In this document: in pieces, positions 53,501 to 63,921 of the stretch
Layout: each line of letters opens with the position of its first letter
Position numbering within the stretch: the stretch's first letter is position 1
Origin: Leuctra nigra
Taxonomy: Eukaryota; Arthropoda; Insecta; Plecoptera; Leuctridae
Length of the DNA: 64,000 bases
Reading direction: 5' to 3'
NCBI GenBank assembly: GCA_934045905.1
Contig: OW203769.1
Coordinates: 32,553,345 to 32,617,344 of the forward strand
The notes under the pieces: generated by a model
Seen by the model: only the letters and a program-made list of their open reading frames with translations
The model's database searches: none
What the model was told of the DNA's origin: nothing
Translations under genes and position numbers: made by a program

Positions 53501-54348
53501 TGGATGACAATTTCTATTTCTAGCCAATATCCGACCGAGCCGGGGCTCGAACCCGGGCGAGAGCTCTACCAACTGAGCTACCCGGTGGGACGGGTTTCTA
53601 GACGGGTTCACTGTTTCTAGGGAAACTCGGAAATCTGATTAGCTTATGGTTTGAATTGTCCGAATTGAATTAAGAACTGTTTGATAAAATGAAATGGTTG
53701 ATCCTTTCATTGCCAGAGAGTTGCTTTTCAGTCGAGTAAAAGAGGGTTGCGCACGCAAGTGCAAAGAGACAGGGTGACAGCATCGTCACCGGTGGTATGA
53801 CAGTTCGTAGTGAGCATTCTCTACCTTCATTCCATTCTCCTCGGGGCCCTGTTTCTACAACTGCATTGCTAGTCCGCTAGCAATTTCTTCCGTAAGAGAA
53901 ATTCATAATGTTCATAATGTCCGTCCGTCCGAACGGGTAGCTCAGTTGGTAGAGCTCTCGCCCGGGTTCAAGCCCCGGCTCGGTCGGATATTTTTCACAA
54001 AGCACATCCCTTCACATTTCAAATATGTTTGACGGCCACAAAACTTCATCCAGCGAGTATTCGAAACACAGCACAAGGACTTGCTAAAAGTTCCATGACT
54101 ATTCTCCCCAGGCGCCTGCGCACTACTCCTTCAACTACGCCGTCAACGATCCGGACACACACGACATCAAGAACCACTGGGAGTCGCGAGATGGCGACGT
54201 CGTCAAGGGCAGCTACAGTCTGCTGGAGGCAGATGGCACCACCAGGACGGTGGACTACACGGCCGACAAGCACAGCGGCTTCAACGCGGTCGTCAGGAAG
54301 TCCGGGCATGCGCATCACCCGCCGACACACAAGACAAAGCACTACTGA
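50520..54348 (+). CDS. RR-2 cuticular protein, three exons
   Basis: Join: 50520-50531, 53143-53313, 54112-54348; 420 nt, 139 residues. The layout is classic for insect cuticle genes: exon 1 encodes only MQNQ and the signal peptide continues in exon 2 (IVALLAASALVVCACA). The mature protein starts near YPTITQPYD, has five GNSLH/Q-type pentapeptides, then an RR-2 chitin-binding domain (AHYSFNYAV...RDGDVVKGSYSLLEADGTTR, TVDYTADKHSGFNAVVRK) and a His-rich tail. It is secreted by epidermis and binds chitin in stiff cuticle. TATA promoter and AATAAA signal are both present. Confidence 0.93.
51128..51265. mobile_element. MITE, TATTCTA-ended family, copy 2
   Basis: Ends GGGGGCTATTCTAAATTCCC / GGGAATTTAGAATCGCCCCC; interior TGATACGGTGTCACTACCGT as in 26272-26396. 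In cuticle intron 1. Confidence 0.68.
51264..51405. mobile_element. MITE with CCAGGGGTGGGATTACAT ends, 142 bp
   Basis: Inverted ends CCAGGGGTGGGATTACATAA and TTATGTGATCGCACCCCTGG, abutting the previous MITE. No clear duplication. Confidence 0.65.
51425..52375. mobile_element. GAAGCGAACGGGAA-family foldback with nested MITE
   Basis: Left end GGGGAAGCGAACGGGAATCG, right end TTTTCCGTTCGCTTACCC. Core repeats match 26397-26758 (GATAGTAGCGACCCATTACA). Interrupted at 51759-52321. Confidence 0.7.
51759..52321. mobile_element. TTAA-flanked MITE nested in foldback, 563 bp
   Basis: Ends GGATGAACCATCGC and GTGATGGTTCATCC with TTAA at 51755-51758 and 52322-52325. Younger than the element it interrupts. 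Confidence 0.78.
52379..52897 (-). mobile_element. 529-bp TTAA-family MITE, copy D, degenerate
   Basis: Reverse orientation: CTCGGCCGTTTTAGAAAATT at the left and CGCTCGCGCTGCAGCAG at the right, with several substitutions and a short duplication near 52793. The terminal GGTG/CACC are lost. Confidence 0.65.
53143..53313 (+). CDS. Cuticle protein exon 2: signal peptide and GNSLH repeats
   Basis: From TTGTGGCAG to GTAAGT, 57 codons in phase 0. The 15-bp coding repeat GGCAACTCTCTGCA occurs five times, with CAC or CAA as the variable codon; in-frame expansion would only lengthen the linker. Confidence 0.9.
53352..53462. mobile_element. MITE related to 22114-22237
   Basis: GGGCCCCTATTCTGGAACGT...TTCCATTCTGATGGAATCCG...TATAGAATATATGGCCCC; shared interior GGAATCCGGTCACGGCC. 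A second GGGCCCCTATTCTATAAAG start follows at 53464. Confidence 0.58.
53528..53590 (-). repeat. tRNA-like sequence without anticodon arm, copy 1
   Basis: The minus strand reads GGGTAGCTCAGTTGGTAGAG, CTCTCGCCCGGGTTCGAGCC, CCGGCTCGGTCGGATA: a D arm joined to a T arm by a few bases, with A and B boxes but no anticodon stem. It faces copy 2 about 340 bp away. Confidence 0.65.
53928..53990 (+). repeat. tRNA-like sequence without anticodon arm, copy 2
   Basis: Nearly identical to copy 1 in inverted orientation (TCCGAACGGGTAGCTCAGTT...TTCAAGCCCCGG...TCGGATA). Together the copies are terminal inverted repeats of a possible element inside cuticle intron 2. Confidence 0.65.
54112..54348 (+). CDS. Cuticle protein exon 3: RR-2 domain, stop
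   Basis: From TTCTCCCCAG; 79 codons including TGA at 54346-54348. Contains the whole extended Rebers-Riddiford consensus (chitin_bind_4), with aromatic residues at Y/F positions and G-x(n)-Y-T-A-D-x(n)-G-F-N-A-V-V. Confidence 0.93.
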   Translation, partial: APAHYSFNYAVNDPDTHDIKNHWESRDGDVVKGSYSLLEADGTTRTVDYTADKHSGFNAVVRKSGHAHHPPTHKTKHY

Positions 54349-54405
54349 ACTATGACGGCGAGAAGTTGATATCGATTAAGAAATATTGTGTATTTTTATG
54401 TTGTG

Positions 54406-54411
54406 AATAAA
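54406..54411 (+). terminator. Polyadenylation signal of cuticle gene
   Basis: AATAAA 58 bp after the stop codon. Confidence 0.8.
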
Positions 54412-54473
54412 AAATATAATTGTGTTATTTCGCTTGAATTTATTTCCTGGATAGAGCGACGAACTTCGATGTT

Positions 54474-54515
54474 GCGGGGGGGGGGGGGGGGCTGATGGGG
54501 GGGGGGGGGGGGGGA
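54474..54515. repeat. Paired poly-G runs
   Basis: Two G-runs of about 18 each separated by CTGAT, just downstream of the cuticle gene. Could form G-quadruplexes on the + strand. Positions 54516-54939 otherwise show nothing recognised. Confidence 0.8.
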
Positions 54516-54939
54516 GAAATCGGATTGGATGCATACCATAAAAACAAATAATATCTTTATTCGATATTAATGAAAATACTTAGCAGTGAATTAAAGAATC
54601 AAATCGACCATAATTTGTGTTTAAACTAAATTATAAATAGTAAAATTCAAAATAAATTTTTCCGGCCCTGCTCGGCCCGGACCCGCGTGTTGTTGTAAGG
54701 CCACCCTCCAGACGTAAAATGGACTATTGTTAATATTTTACCTTCTACTACTAGTAGATATTACAAATCCACAGCACGCAACCACAATCTAAACCGTTGA
54801 GAGCCACCATGCTCGATACTCCCAATGTTTCATCTATTATTGTAACTAACTAATAGTATGTGTTTTTCATTATCTGTGGCCATGCAATAAGGAACAACTT
54901 AACAAGGTGTAAGCATAGAACGGAAGAAGTAGAAAAAGT

Positions 54940-55169
54940 AGAAGAAGAAGAAGAAGAAGAAGAAGAAGAAGAAGAAGAAGAAGAAGAAGAAGAAGAAGAA
55001 GAAGAAGAAGAAGAAGAAGAAGAAGAAGAAGAAGAAGAAGAAGAAGAAGAAGAAGAAGAAGAAGAAGAAGAAGAAGAAGAAGAAGAAGAAGAAGAAGAAG
55101 AAGAAGAAGAAGAAGAAGAAGAAGAAGAAGAAGAAGAAGAAGAAGAAGAAGAAGAAGAAGAAGAAGAAA
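54940..55169. repeat. (GAA)n microsatellite, about 230 bp
   Basis: About 76 pure GAA/AAG units. The poly-Glu and poly-Ser open frames across it are by-products. The tract can form triplex (H-DNA). Positions 55170-55976 are AT-rich; Helitron-like body traces occur at 55255-55470. Confidence 0.95.
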
Positions 55170-55976
55170 ATACTCTTTTTAAACTTTTAAAATGCCAGCA
55201 AGTCTGTAAATACATGACTGATTGGGTTTGAAATTTTTTAAAATATGAGGTAGTAATGTTGGTCTTGAAAACCATGCCAAATTTTAACTTAATTGGACCA
55301 TTTTAATTTTCAACCAATCGGAAGATTTTTTAATTTTTTTTAGTAAACTCTAGGATTTTGTTGAAAATTTATAAAATATGATAAAATTTTGGTCTTTATG
55401 ACCTGGCAAAATTTCAAATGGATCAAACGATTGGAAGATATACTTTTTTAAAATTCCTTGCCACCTGTTAAATACAATTTGCAAGATGTAAAAATAAATA
55501 ATCAATCGAACCTAATTCAGGCTTGATATTTGTAAATGTAATGTGAATCTTTTTGTTAAGAGACTGTATTTGTTGACAATCAAAATGTCAATTTACGGAA
55601 ATTTCTTTTTAGATTTCTGAATTGGCTACATGATTCCAAAAGTGTGCAAATGCAACGGAAATTTAGAAAGCTGACTTCGGGCCTTCTCACTCTGAGACAA
55701 ACATTTTACAAAGTAATGCCACAAATAGCGAGTAGGTATCTACATTTTTAAGGGGATTTAAGGGGAGGGGGGGGGGGTATGACTTTTTAAATCAGAGCAA
55801 ATAGTGCAGAAGTGTTAGTAGATCGATAATTTTAGTGAAATCAACCCATTGTGGAAAGTCAAAAACATATCCGGGACAATCCAAACTGGTTCAAGACGAT
55901 TCACAGAAAACACCGTAACTAGATAATAGTTCAAAATAGCAAGCTGAAACTTGGCATGAATAATCAAAATACATAA

Positions 55977-56865
55977 TTGAGCGAGCGAAGCGAGCGTCTC
56001 CTTTTGGCTCTTTTGGCACGGACCTCTTTTTTTTTATTTATTTTTATTTTTTGGCTGCTAATAGCCGATACACAGGTCGCACCGTTTCACCGATCGATCT
56101 GAAATTTTGCACACATGTAAAACCAACCTTCTCTGTTTGCAGACCCTAATTTTTTTGAAATCCATTAATTGGTTGAAATTTAAATAAACATCTCCTGATA
56201 GGCTGAAAAATGAAAATGGACTTCGACAAATGTGATCGACCTTATATTTTGCATGGTCACTAACACCAACATTGTCTCTTATTTTACAAATTTTCAGCCA
56301 AATCCTCCCATTGGTTAAAATTTAAAAAAATATTTCATGTGCTTTTTGAAATTTAAACCAGAACCGTTTGACCGATCATTTTAAAATTTTGCATGGTCAT
56401 CGGGTCCAACATTATCTGTATTTTTGACAATTTTCAGTTTAAACTGTGTTTAAATTCAAAAGTTATCGACAGTTTAAGGATATTTTGCGTGTTAGCTATC
56501 ATATTTCTCGAATTTCATATTTCACGGAATCTTCGAATCTTCACTTCAAGGTTGTTAGAGCAGAAACTTTCAAACGTATTATGAAACTGATATGACCGTT
56601 TAAAATTTTTTTGGACAAGATCCTGTGATTTTTGGAAATTAACAAGGAATCGTTCAATCATAAAGGTTCAATCGATCAACTTAAAACTTTGCGTGGTTAT
56701 TGGGACCAATATTTTAGGAATTGTTGGAGATTTTCATACAAGTCTGTGACGAAATTCAAGAATTATTGGCTTTTAAGGACATTTTTGATAAACATAATTT
56801 CGGTTCGAGGTGTTGCGCGTATCCGTGCTCGCTCATCAACGCGTTACTCAGAGCGTTTTCCTAGT
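55977..56865 (+). mobile_element. Helitron-like non-autonomous element, 889 bp
   Basis: The best-preserved copy: 5' TTGAGCGAGCGAAGCGAGCG, 3' hairpin CGCTCATCAACGCGTTACTC-AGAGCG and TTTTCCTAGT. No internal ORF of note. Positions 56866-57602 hold nothing recognised. Confidence 0.68.
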
Positions 56866-57602
56866 ACGTAGAGAATAATAAAGCCTTTTTCGGTATATTT
56901 ATTGCAATTTTTCTAAAATAAAGTCAGTAGGTACCGGAATTTTCGCTTTAAAAACCCACATTTATTGGTGCAGTGCAGTGGCCAGGTTGGATTCAAGTTA
57001 TTGACAAAAAGAAACTTAGTGCCCTCTTCGCCTATTCATAACGAAGACAACGAACGAGCCCACTTGCAAGTCTGTAGATTGATAATAGTTGTGGTCTCTA
57101 TGATTTTTTTAATGCAACCGCATTATTTCGTCAAAAAAATCTTAACCAAAATATTGGATGCGATAAAGGTCAAGTGGGTTGTAGAATCACTTATCGAATG
57201 AGGAAAATACATTATCTTCCTCTTATGTGCAATAGTTTGGTTAATTTCGTGTTTTATATTTCAGACACTTGGTACCACTCGAGTATACCTCTTTGGAATT
57301 CATTAAACAAACTTGATTTGTACAACAAAATCAAATTGTTCACATACGAAATAAAAACATAAATATGGGAACATTTTAATAGAGTTTCGCTTTCCTCGTG
57401 GTTTTGAGAAATTCCGTGTCATTTGGATCACCCACTGCCCTAAAACATATGCGTGTATTTGTAAAGGCAATTGATGACAGTGCTGAACATGAGCAATGAT
57501 CAGTTGAAGCTAAGTACATTTGACCCAGATGAGGAATAATGATCCAATGACTTGACATTTTAATTGTTCTGAGAAGGTGAAGATAATCTTATAGAATCGT
57601 AA

Positions 57603-58131
57603 GGTGATACTAGCGCTCGGCCGTTTTAGAAAATTGAGAGAGAAAAATTGTTTCATAAGTGAGTGTAACTTTTACAGGATGTTCACATGATCAGTCTGAT
57701 TGTATATTAGTAGCCCTTTTTAATTTTTGCTTATTGCATCGTTAATTAGGCGCCGGTTATTCAACAAAACCGCGCAAAACGATGAAATTTGCGATACGAT
57801 TGGAGACCAAACCCGTGAACCAATTGATCTCAAATTTTAATCATGACTAGATGAAAGACAGACTTAGGGTTATCCCTTGGCACATTTTTGAAATTTTATT
57901 TTATACGGCGCCCAGGGAGACGAGAAAATAGCAAATTTTTCACCCAAAATCAACTAATTATTACTAATTAACGAAACAAAAAATTAAAAATGTACCAAGA
58001 GATAACCCTAAGTTTGTCTTTTATCTAATCACGATTAAAATTTAAAATAATTTGGTCTACCCATTTCGTCTCCAATCGTATCGCAAAAAGTGTTTACAAA
58101 AAGCAGCAAAATCGGTCGCGCTTGCAGCACC
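57603..58131 (-). mobile_element. 529-bp TTAA-family MITE, copy E
   Basis: Exactly 529 bp in reverse orientation; GTAA at 57599-57602 and TTAA at 58132-58135. Confidence 0.8.
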
Positions 58132-58292
58132 TTAACAGATATCAATGTGGTATCCAAATCAGTTGCACATTAGTTATACCCCTCTACGTAAATGTTAGTT
58201 CATTAAGTAAGCAAGAAAACACGTAGGGTGCGATACCAGTGGCAATCGGTCAATAATCTATTTCAAATGCTTGAACAAACAATGCCGTTTAA

Positions 58293-58686
58293 GCCCAACG
58301 GCTGATGTGTTGGATACCTCGGTTCTCGTTAGATCACCGAGGTTAAGCAACATTGAGCGCGGTCAGCGATTGGATGGGTGACCATTCAACTCTGCCTTGC
58401 CAGGTTGCTGCCGTTGGGCCAGAGAGACTGGGGTGTTTGGGGGTTAGTGTGACGACCTCCCTCCACCTGTTATCAGTCTCTCGACGGCGCGGGTTGTGGA
58501 GGCTCGTGCTGTGAATGTTACACCGTCCTTCGGAAGGGACGTTAAGCCGTTGGTCCCCTTGGTATCTTTCGTCAGGAGTAGGCTACATGCCGGTACCGGG
58601 TTTCCTCTCCTCCCTTCTCTATATTACATTCTCACTAGTGAAGCCTGGTTCTGTTGAGAATATAGACTTAATAATAATAATAATAA
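58293..58686 (+). mobile_element. 5S-rRNA-derived SINE (SINE3 type)
   Basis: 58293-58419 resembles a whole 5S rRNA: the closing helix GCCCAACGGC/GCCGTTGGGC, then CGGTTCTCGTTAGATCACCG, AGGTTAAGCAACATTGAGCG and GATGGGTGACC (A box, intermediate element, C box). A unique body follows (GAGAGACTGGGGTG...GAGAGACTG on the complement...ACGTTAAGCCGTTGG) and an AATAATAATAATAA tail. A truncated antisense copy is at 3286-3450. Not a functional 5S gene because of the fused body and substitutions. Confidence 0.85.
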
Positions 58687-59906
58687 AAAATTCATCTGAA
58701 AAGTACAGGGAAAGAACGATTATAAGTATATATTTTTTTTTTATTAGTTCAAATGATCTTGCAGTGAGTTTTATGAGCTTCCAGAAAATAAAGTCGGTTT
58801 TTATTTTAGAAAATATTGCCACAAAGTCTTGAAAAACGCAATTGAAATATCGATTTGTATTGGAATATAGATACAATGTTTCAACATAAAACTTCGTTTA
58901 TCTGAGTTTCATCCGAATGTGACTCATAGCGTTCTTCCCCTGTACCCTTCATCTTATTTCATAGCTCCAAGCACTTTTTAGAGAAATCAGTCTTAGGTAC
59001 ATAGGAAACCGCCAAACAATGAAAATACATCTTATTTTTAATTCCAAGCATGTGAAACTATAGACGGATTACCCACTGGTAGCGGCACCCTTATATAGGT
59101 ACCCTTTCTTCACATATTATTTAGAAATAAAAAAAACATGTAAACTTAAAAAAATCATGTAGAATTACCTGATATTATAAAAACATCATTGGAATATTTC
59201 GTACAACATAACAAAAGTTCGAATATCGCTGTAGAATTTGAATCCATTTAACGGTGTTGCTTTCTTCAACCTCAATCTATGAGTTCTAAGAGTGTTTTGA
59301 TTCCACCCACCCAGGTGTAGTTTCACGGCTCGACTTTAATGACCATTTTATTACCTGCATTGTTCTAACACAGCTCCGACTCCGGAGTAACAATTTAGAG
59401 GAACTCAAAAAAACAATTTACCCGTTAGGAAAGATGTATAATAACTAATTAATCTTTACATGTCTTCAATTAAAAATATGCCACTCTTGCGGTGGAATAA
59501 GAAAATGAATAATAATATAGAACAAAATGTCTTGATTACGGTTAAAGTGAGAAAATAATTCCCGGTTATTATGACTGGAATATTTCATGTTTGTAGAGAC
59601 AAACGAAATCATTTGACCATTTGAACTTAAAGTTCATAAAAACATTAATTTACGGTTCTTACTTTGTGAAGATTTATTTGTTCCCTCCACGTTGTAAACC
59701 AAAACCATCGGCAAGTATTATTGTGAGTACGATTTGCCAGAGTAGAACGTGATATTTGTTACACTTTGAACATAAATCACAATCCATCAGGTGCATTGAA
59801 TGCAAACACAACAGAAGTATTGGGACTTTCTGTGTTTTACATAACTAATAAAATAAACAGTTTATTAATTCGATGTTCCTTCTTTCTTGAGGTTATATTT
59901 ATACAT
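58687..59906. other. AT-rich intergenic stretch
   Basis: No supported feature. Confidence 0.5.
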
Positions 59907-60164
59907 AATTACAATGTTAAGACTTTTCACTCAAGAGTTTTTAATATTTATTGAAATATTTCGTTTTTTTTACAAATGCCTTCATCAGTCAATAATACTA
60001 TAAAAACTAAACTGACAAGCAAGATCTAAATAAAATTTATAGGCTTTCTTAAAATATGTAAAACAATATGTGTATTATTGACTGATGAAGGCATTTGTAA
60101 AAAAAGCCGAAATATTTTAATAAATATTAAAAACTCTTGAGTGAAAAGTCTTAACATTGTAATT
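59907..60164. repeat. Foldback inverted repeat, 258 bp
   Basis: AATTACAATGTTAAGACTTT...GCCTTCATCAGTCAATAATA is complementary to the right arm ending ...CTTAACATTGTAATT over about 90 bp, with a short unique loop. Positions 60165-61420 show nothing recognised. Confidence 0.75.
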
Positions 60165-61423
60165 ATTTATAAACAGTTTATGTTTTACAAACAATTCAAA
60201 CAATCAGTACATAGTGAACATAATGATGCCAATATCTATCTATCTACCAATGTGTGGTTTTTGGAATTAGAATCGCCACATTGATAATAAATGTCTTGTA
60301 CATTTTGAATTACAACTCCATAATAAATACTCTTCCCATTTGAGCCAGACACATTTGGGGTGTATTTTTTAAAAACTAAAATAAATAAAAGAGAAGGAAG
60401 AGATCCAACTGCGTTATAAAATGAATTACGAATAACTAATTACAACTTCGAAATAACTATAGATTTAGATTGGGGACAGAAAATTTACATTACTGGAAAA
60501 TCAAGGAATTTTGTCCAGCGAATGAAATTTGTTTTGGAATGTCAACGTTTCTAAATGTGAAAATCGTGCACGAATTAAAAACTAAATATCGTGTATTTAT
60601 ATTGAATGTCTATCGACAATCCCACGTTATTTTCAAGCAAAAGAAAATGCAATCGGTAGATCCTTATTAAAAGTTTATGAAAGTAAAACATAAAGAAAAG
60701 TGTATAAATAAATTTCGCACGTCCTTAAAATAAAAAATATATCCGGAAATTGATTCATATTACGAAAGAGCAATAATAATTACGTTTTAATTTTTACGTG
60801 GTTTTCGGACTCGCTGTAGTGTTTTTACTGATTTTAACAAGAAGAGCTTGGTACTGAGAACTTTCCCTGATTTCTTGTGTACATCTTGAATCAGCCAGCC
60901 CAATCGCTTAGCAACTAGTGAAGAATCGCCTCTATTATCTCAAATACCATTCATTACCTTTCTTTCCCACATAACTCAACTGCACTTGCCTTTATTGATA
61001 CCTTTAAATTAGAGTTTACGACATTGCTCGCGGGTGGACCTACCTATGTGCTGTGTTATTTCATTGACAAATTAATCTGTTGCTCCGCTCTTCAAAACAA
61101 ACCATTGACAAACATAATTATTTGCGCAGTGATCAAGTTACGCTGCAGAATATTTCTCGACAAGAAATTCGGCAAATGTTTCAAAATATTTTCTTAAAAG
61201 GTCAATAATTCTTGAAGTTCTTGGCCAAACAATTTGAGCTTCGTCAGAAAATTATTATTTTTTATTTTGCGCACAATCAGAAGATTTTGATCAAAATATC
61301 TATACCTATAATATTTGGTATATAATTAATTTGTATATTTCACATTGATTGGTTGATCAATGTTTTAAATTTAAGTCCATATTTAAATCCGTAATTAAAT
61401 CCATAATTAACATTTATGTTAAT

Positions 61424-61570
61424 TATGGAAGGCTCCAGGGGCCAGCAGATTCACAAAAAGTATTATCTCCAAATACGTACTATCTTTGGTACCTACTATC
61501 TTTCATTTAACATGGTGTTTTTGGTATTAAATCAAAAGATAATACCTTTCGTGAATCCAGTCCCAGGGTG
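61424..61570. mobile_element. MITE related to 25178-25419
   Basis: CTCCAGGGGCCAGCAGATTC-ACAAA at the left and TTTCGTGAATCCAGTCCCAG at the right; a decayed GG(G)GCTGGATTCAC family copy. Confidence 0.5.
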
Positions 61571-61679
61571 GAGCATGCAAGACGCAAAAATAATAATAAA
61601 AAATACCATCAGATTTTTTGACCTTGAAGAGTTTTTTTATCATTTTTTTTACCAATTATCTTATACCAATGTAAAGGTT

Positions 61680-61880
61680 CACAATGTAATTGTTAATAAA
61701 ATAAGGCTTTGTACGAGTCTTCAGAACAGTTCAATGAAAATAATTTCATAGCTTAAAATGGGTACAATTAGTTTTATTTCGTCCTACAGACGTTTCGTGC
61801 CACATTTTTACTAATTTTCAGGCACTAAACGTCTGGAGCACAAAATAAAAATAATTAACCATTCCAAGCTATGAAATTAG
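61680..61880. mobile_element. Foldback remnant related to 16028 and 63247
   Basis: Contains AGAACAGTTCAATGAAAATA-ATTTCATAG and inverted ACGTCTGGAGCACAAAATAA; the same layout as the 63247-63625 foldback with different loop sequence. A trace of the GAAGCGAACGGG family follows at 61890-61945. Positions 61946-62946 are AT-rich without features. Confidence 0.5.
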
Positions 61881-62946
61881 CTAGTGTGAAGACAATGTCA
61901 AAAACACACTTGCTAACAGTGCGATTCCCCGTCGTTTACCCAGGCCCAGGTATTAGAAACAACAATTCGTTCTTACAGTATCATGGAGTCAACAGACGAG
62001 TTATCTTCAATTAAATTGTGATACATTTCTTTAAAATTGCCATTTTGGCTGAAATATACATACAAAATAAAATAAAATTTAATAAAATTAATAAAATTTA
62101 ATAAAATACCAACAGATTTAAAAAAGTTAAGTAATTATCAGATTATTAAATATGAAATCAAAAATTGGTTATTACGTTCCTTGGAGTAGCTGATGTGTTG
62201 CCTCTTATTTAGTATTATTACTATTATTAGTTACCATAATTGTTCTCATTTGATATGTTTGATTTTTCTTCCTCTGTTCAGGATTTATTCTGTGTTTGTT
62301 TTGATCAATTAGTATCAATATTATGATTTAGATTGTTTCTTCCGATTGTGTATTTTATTTGTTATATTATGTTTATGTTATTATTTACCAATTTATATTT
62401 TTGTGTATAATACCACGGACAAACACCTCCTAGGTGTTTCGTGGTCTAGTGACTGTATACAGTGTATTATTTATTTGTGTTTCTTAATAAATAAATTAAA
62501 TAAAAAAAAAAAGCCTATTAATTTTCCTCCGAACAAAAATCACAATCATTTAAAAATGTTTGAGAAATAAAGAAATTTTGGCTTACCAATACAAATAATT
62601 ATTTATTTTCAGCAAATAAATAATATCTTTCCTTCTCTATTTAAGAAAAAATCACGGCTTCTATTTAAGAGTTGGCTGTACTAAAAAAATGTAAACATTA
62701 GAGATAATTTTCAATTTTTCAATTTTTCAACCTTTCAATTTTTCTATGTTATATCAGATATATAATTGTTAATTAATTTCTCCTGATGAAGGTCGCAGAA
62801 AGTGACTGAAATATTGAGATTTATTATAAATGATTCAATAAAATAGTATGTGTTTAGTCCAAAGGAAATTGGTTTTATTTTACAAGAAAAATATCCAAAC
62901 TAAAGAAGGAAAACGTAAGTATTAATTAGAGATAATATTTTCCAAA

Positions 62947-63243
62947 ATATCGCTATAACTTTTGTATCGTTCAAATTATGAAATATGTGAAAAATAATAG
63001 TTGTAGCTAATTTTTAGTCGACCTTAGCAACATAAACACCAACACTTAATGACAATATTTGTGCCTAAACTCGGGGAAAACCAAAAAATTCTCAATTTTT
63101 AAGATTTTCCACGAGTTTGGGCACAAATATTGCAGTTAAAATTTGGTGTTTTCATTGCTAAGGTCGGCTGAAAAATTAACCACGCTAATTATTATTTTTC
63201 ACATATTTCATAACTTGAATGATTGAAAAGTTATAGCGATATT
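62947..63243. repeat. Foldback inverted repeat, about 297 bp
   Basis: AATATCGCTATAACTTTT...GACCTTAGCAA at the left is complementary to TTGCTAAGGTC...AAAAGTTATAGCGATATT at the right; inner arms pair CAATATTTGTGCC with GGCACAAATATTG. Confidence 0.72.
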
Positions 63244-63246
63244 TAT

Positions 63247-63625
63247 GAATTCGAGTGTGGCCTTGACGAGGTTTTTAATCGATTTTTATCAATATCTTTT
63301 TCCAGTGTAATTGTTAACAAAATAGGGCTATGGACGTGAATTCAGAACAATTCAATGAAAACAATTTCATAGTTTGGAATAAGCTATTAGTTTTATTGTG
63401 TCCAACAGGTGTTTAGAACCCGAAAATTACTAAATGTTTAGGTTCTAAACACCTGTTGGACAAAATAATACTAATAACTTATTCCAAACTATGAAATTAT
63501 TTTCATTGAACTGTTCTGAATTCACGTCCATAGCTTTATTTTGTTAACAATTACACTGGAAAAAGATATTAATAAAAATCGATTAAAAAACTCTTCAAGG
63601 TCAAACTCACTACCCAGCCGTCTTA
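63247..63625. mobile_element. Foldback MITE, long relative of 16028-16291
   Basis: GTGGCCTTGACGAG...TAATCGATTTTTATCAATAT at the left, with the complementary arm ending CTCTTCAAGGTCAAACTCAC and CAGCCGTC before TTAA. Inner arms pair CCAACAGGTGTTTAGAACC with GGTTCTAAACACCTGTTGG. Confidence 0.7.
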
Positions 63626-63803
63626 ACGCTTCATCGCATTACGTAAAATGTCAATAAATAAAGCTTGTCTAATATTCCTAAAAAATCATTAAAAAATGTC
63701 AACATTCCGTAATAACTTGCTTTATGCCACCTCCTGCCTGCTGGAGCGACCACAGCGATGAAAAGTAAAAGTGAACCTGCAGAAGCCAGCTTGAGCTACG
63801 GTG

Positions 63804-63838
63804 TTATAAGTAGAACAGTACTTGTTCGACAGCGCAGT
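63804..63838 (+). promoter_or_regulatory. Possible core promoter near right edge
   Basis: TTATAAG at 63804-63810 and initiator-like GCGCAGTGG with CAGT at 63835-63838; spacing about 32 bp, the same arrangement as in the cuticle gene. Confidence 0.45.
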
Positions 63839-63903
63839 GGGCTTCTAGCAGTTGGCCGTGATTGTTCAACCAAACAGAGTGGGACTTTCGTCAGAGCTCG
63901 AAC

Positions 63904-63921
63904 ATGCTTGCTCTACACGTG
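63904..63921 (+). CDS. Possible short first coding exon, gene continues beyond window
   Basis: ATG CTT GCT CTA CAC GTG (MLALHV) directly followed by GTGAGT, 68 bp after the initiator-like site. A very short first exon that opens a signal peptide is typical of insect cuticle genes and resembles MQNQ of the gene at 50520. The rest lies outside, so the identity is unknown. Confidence 0.4.

Noticed and set aside
54860..55275. Long poly-Glu (+) and poly-Ser (-) open frames
   Set aside because: They are translations of a pure GAA microsatellite; no flanking coding signal on either strand.
58293..58419. Functional 5S rRNA gene
   Set aside because: Substitutions in conserved stems, extra length and fusion to a SINE body with an AATAAT tail indicate a derived SINE.
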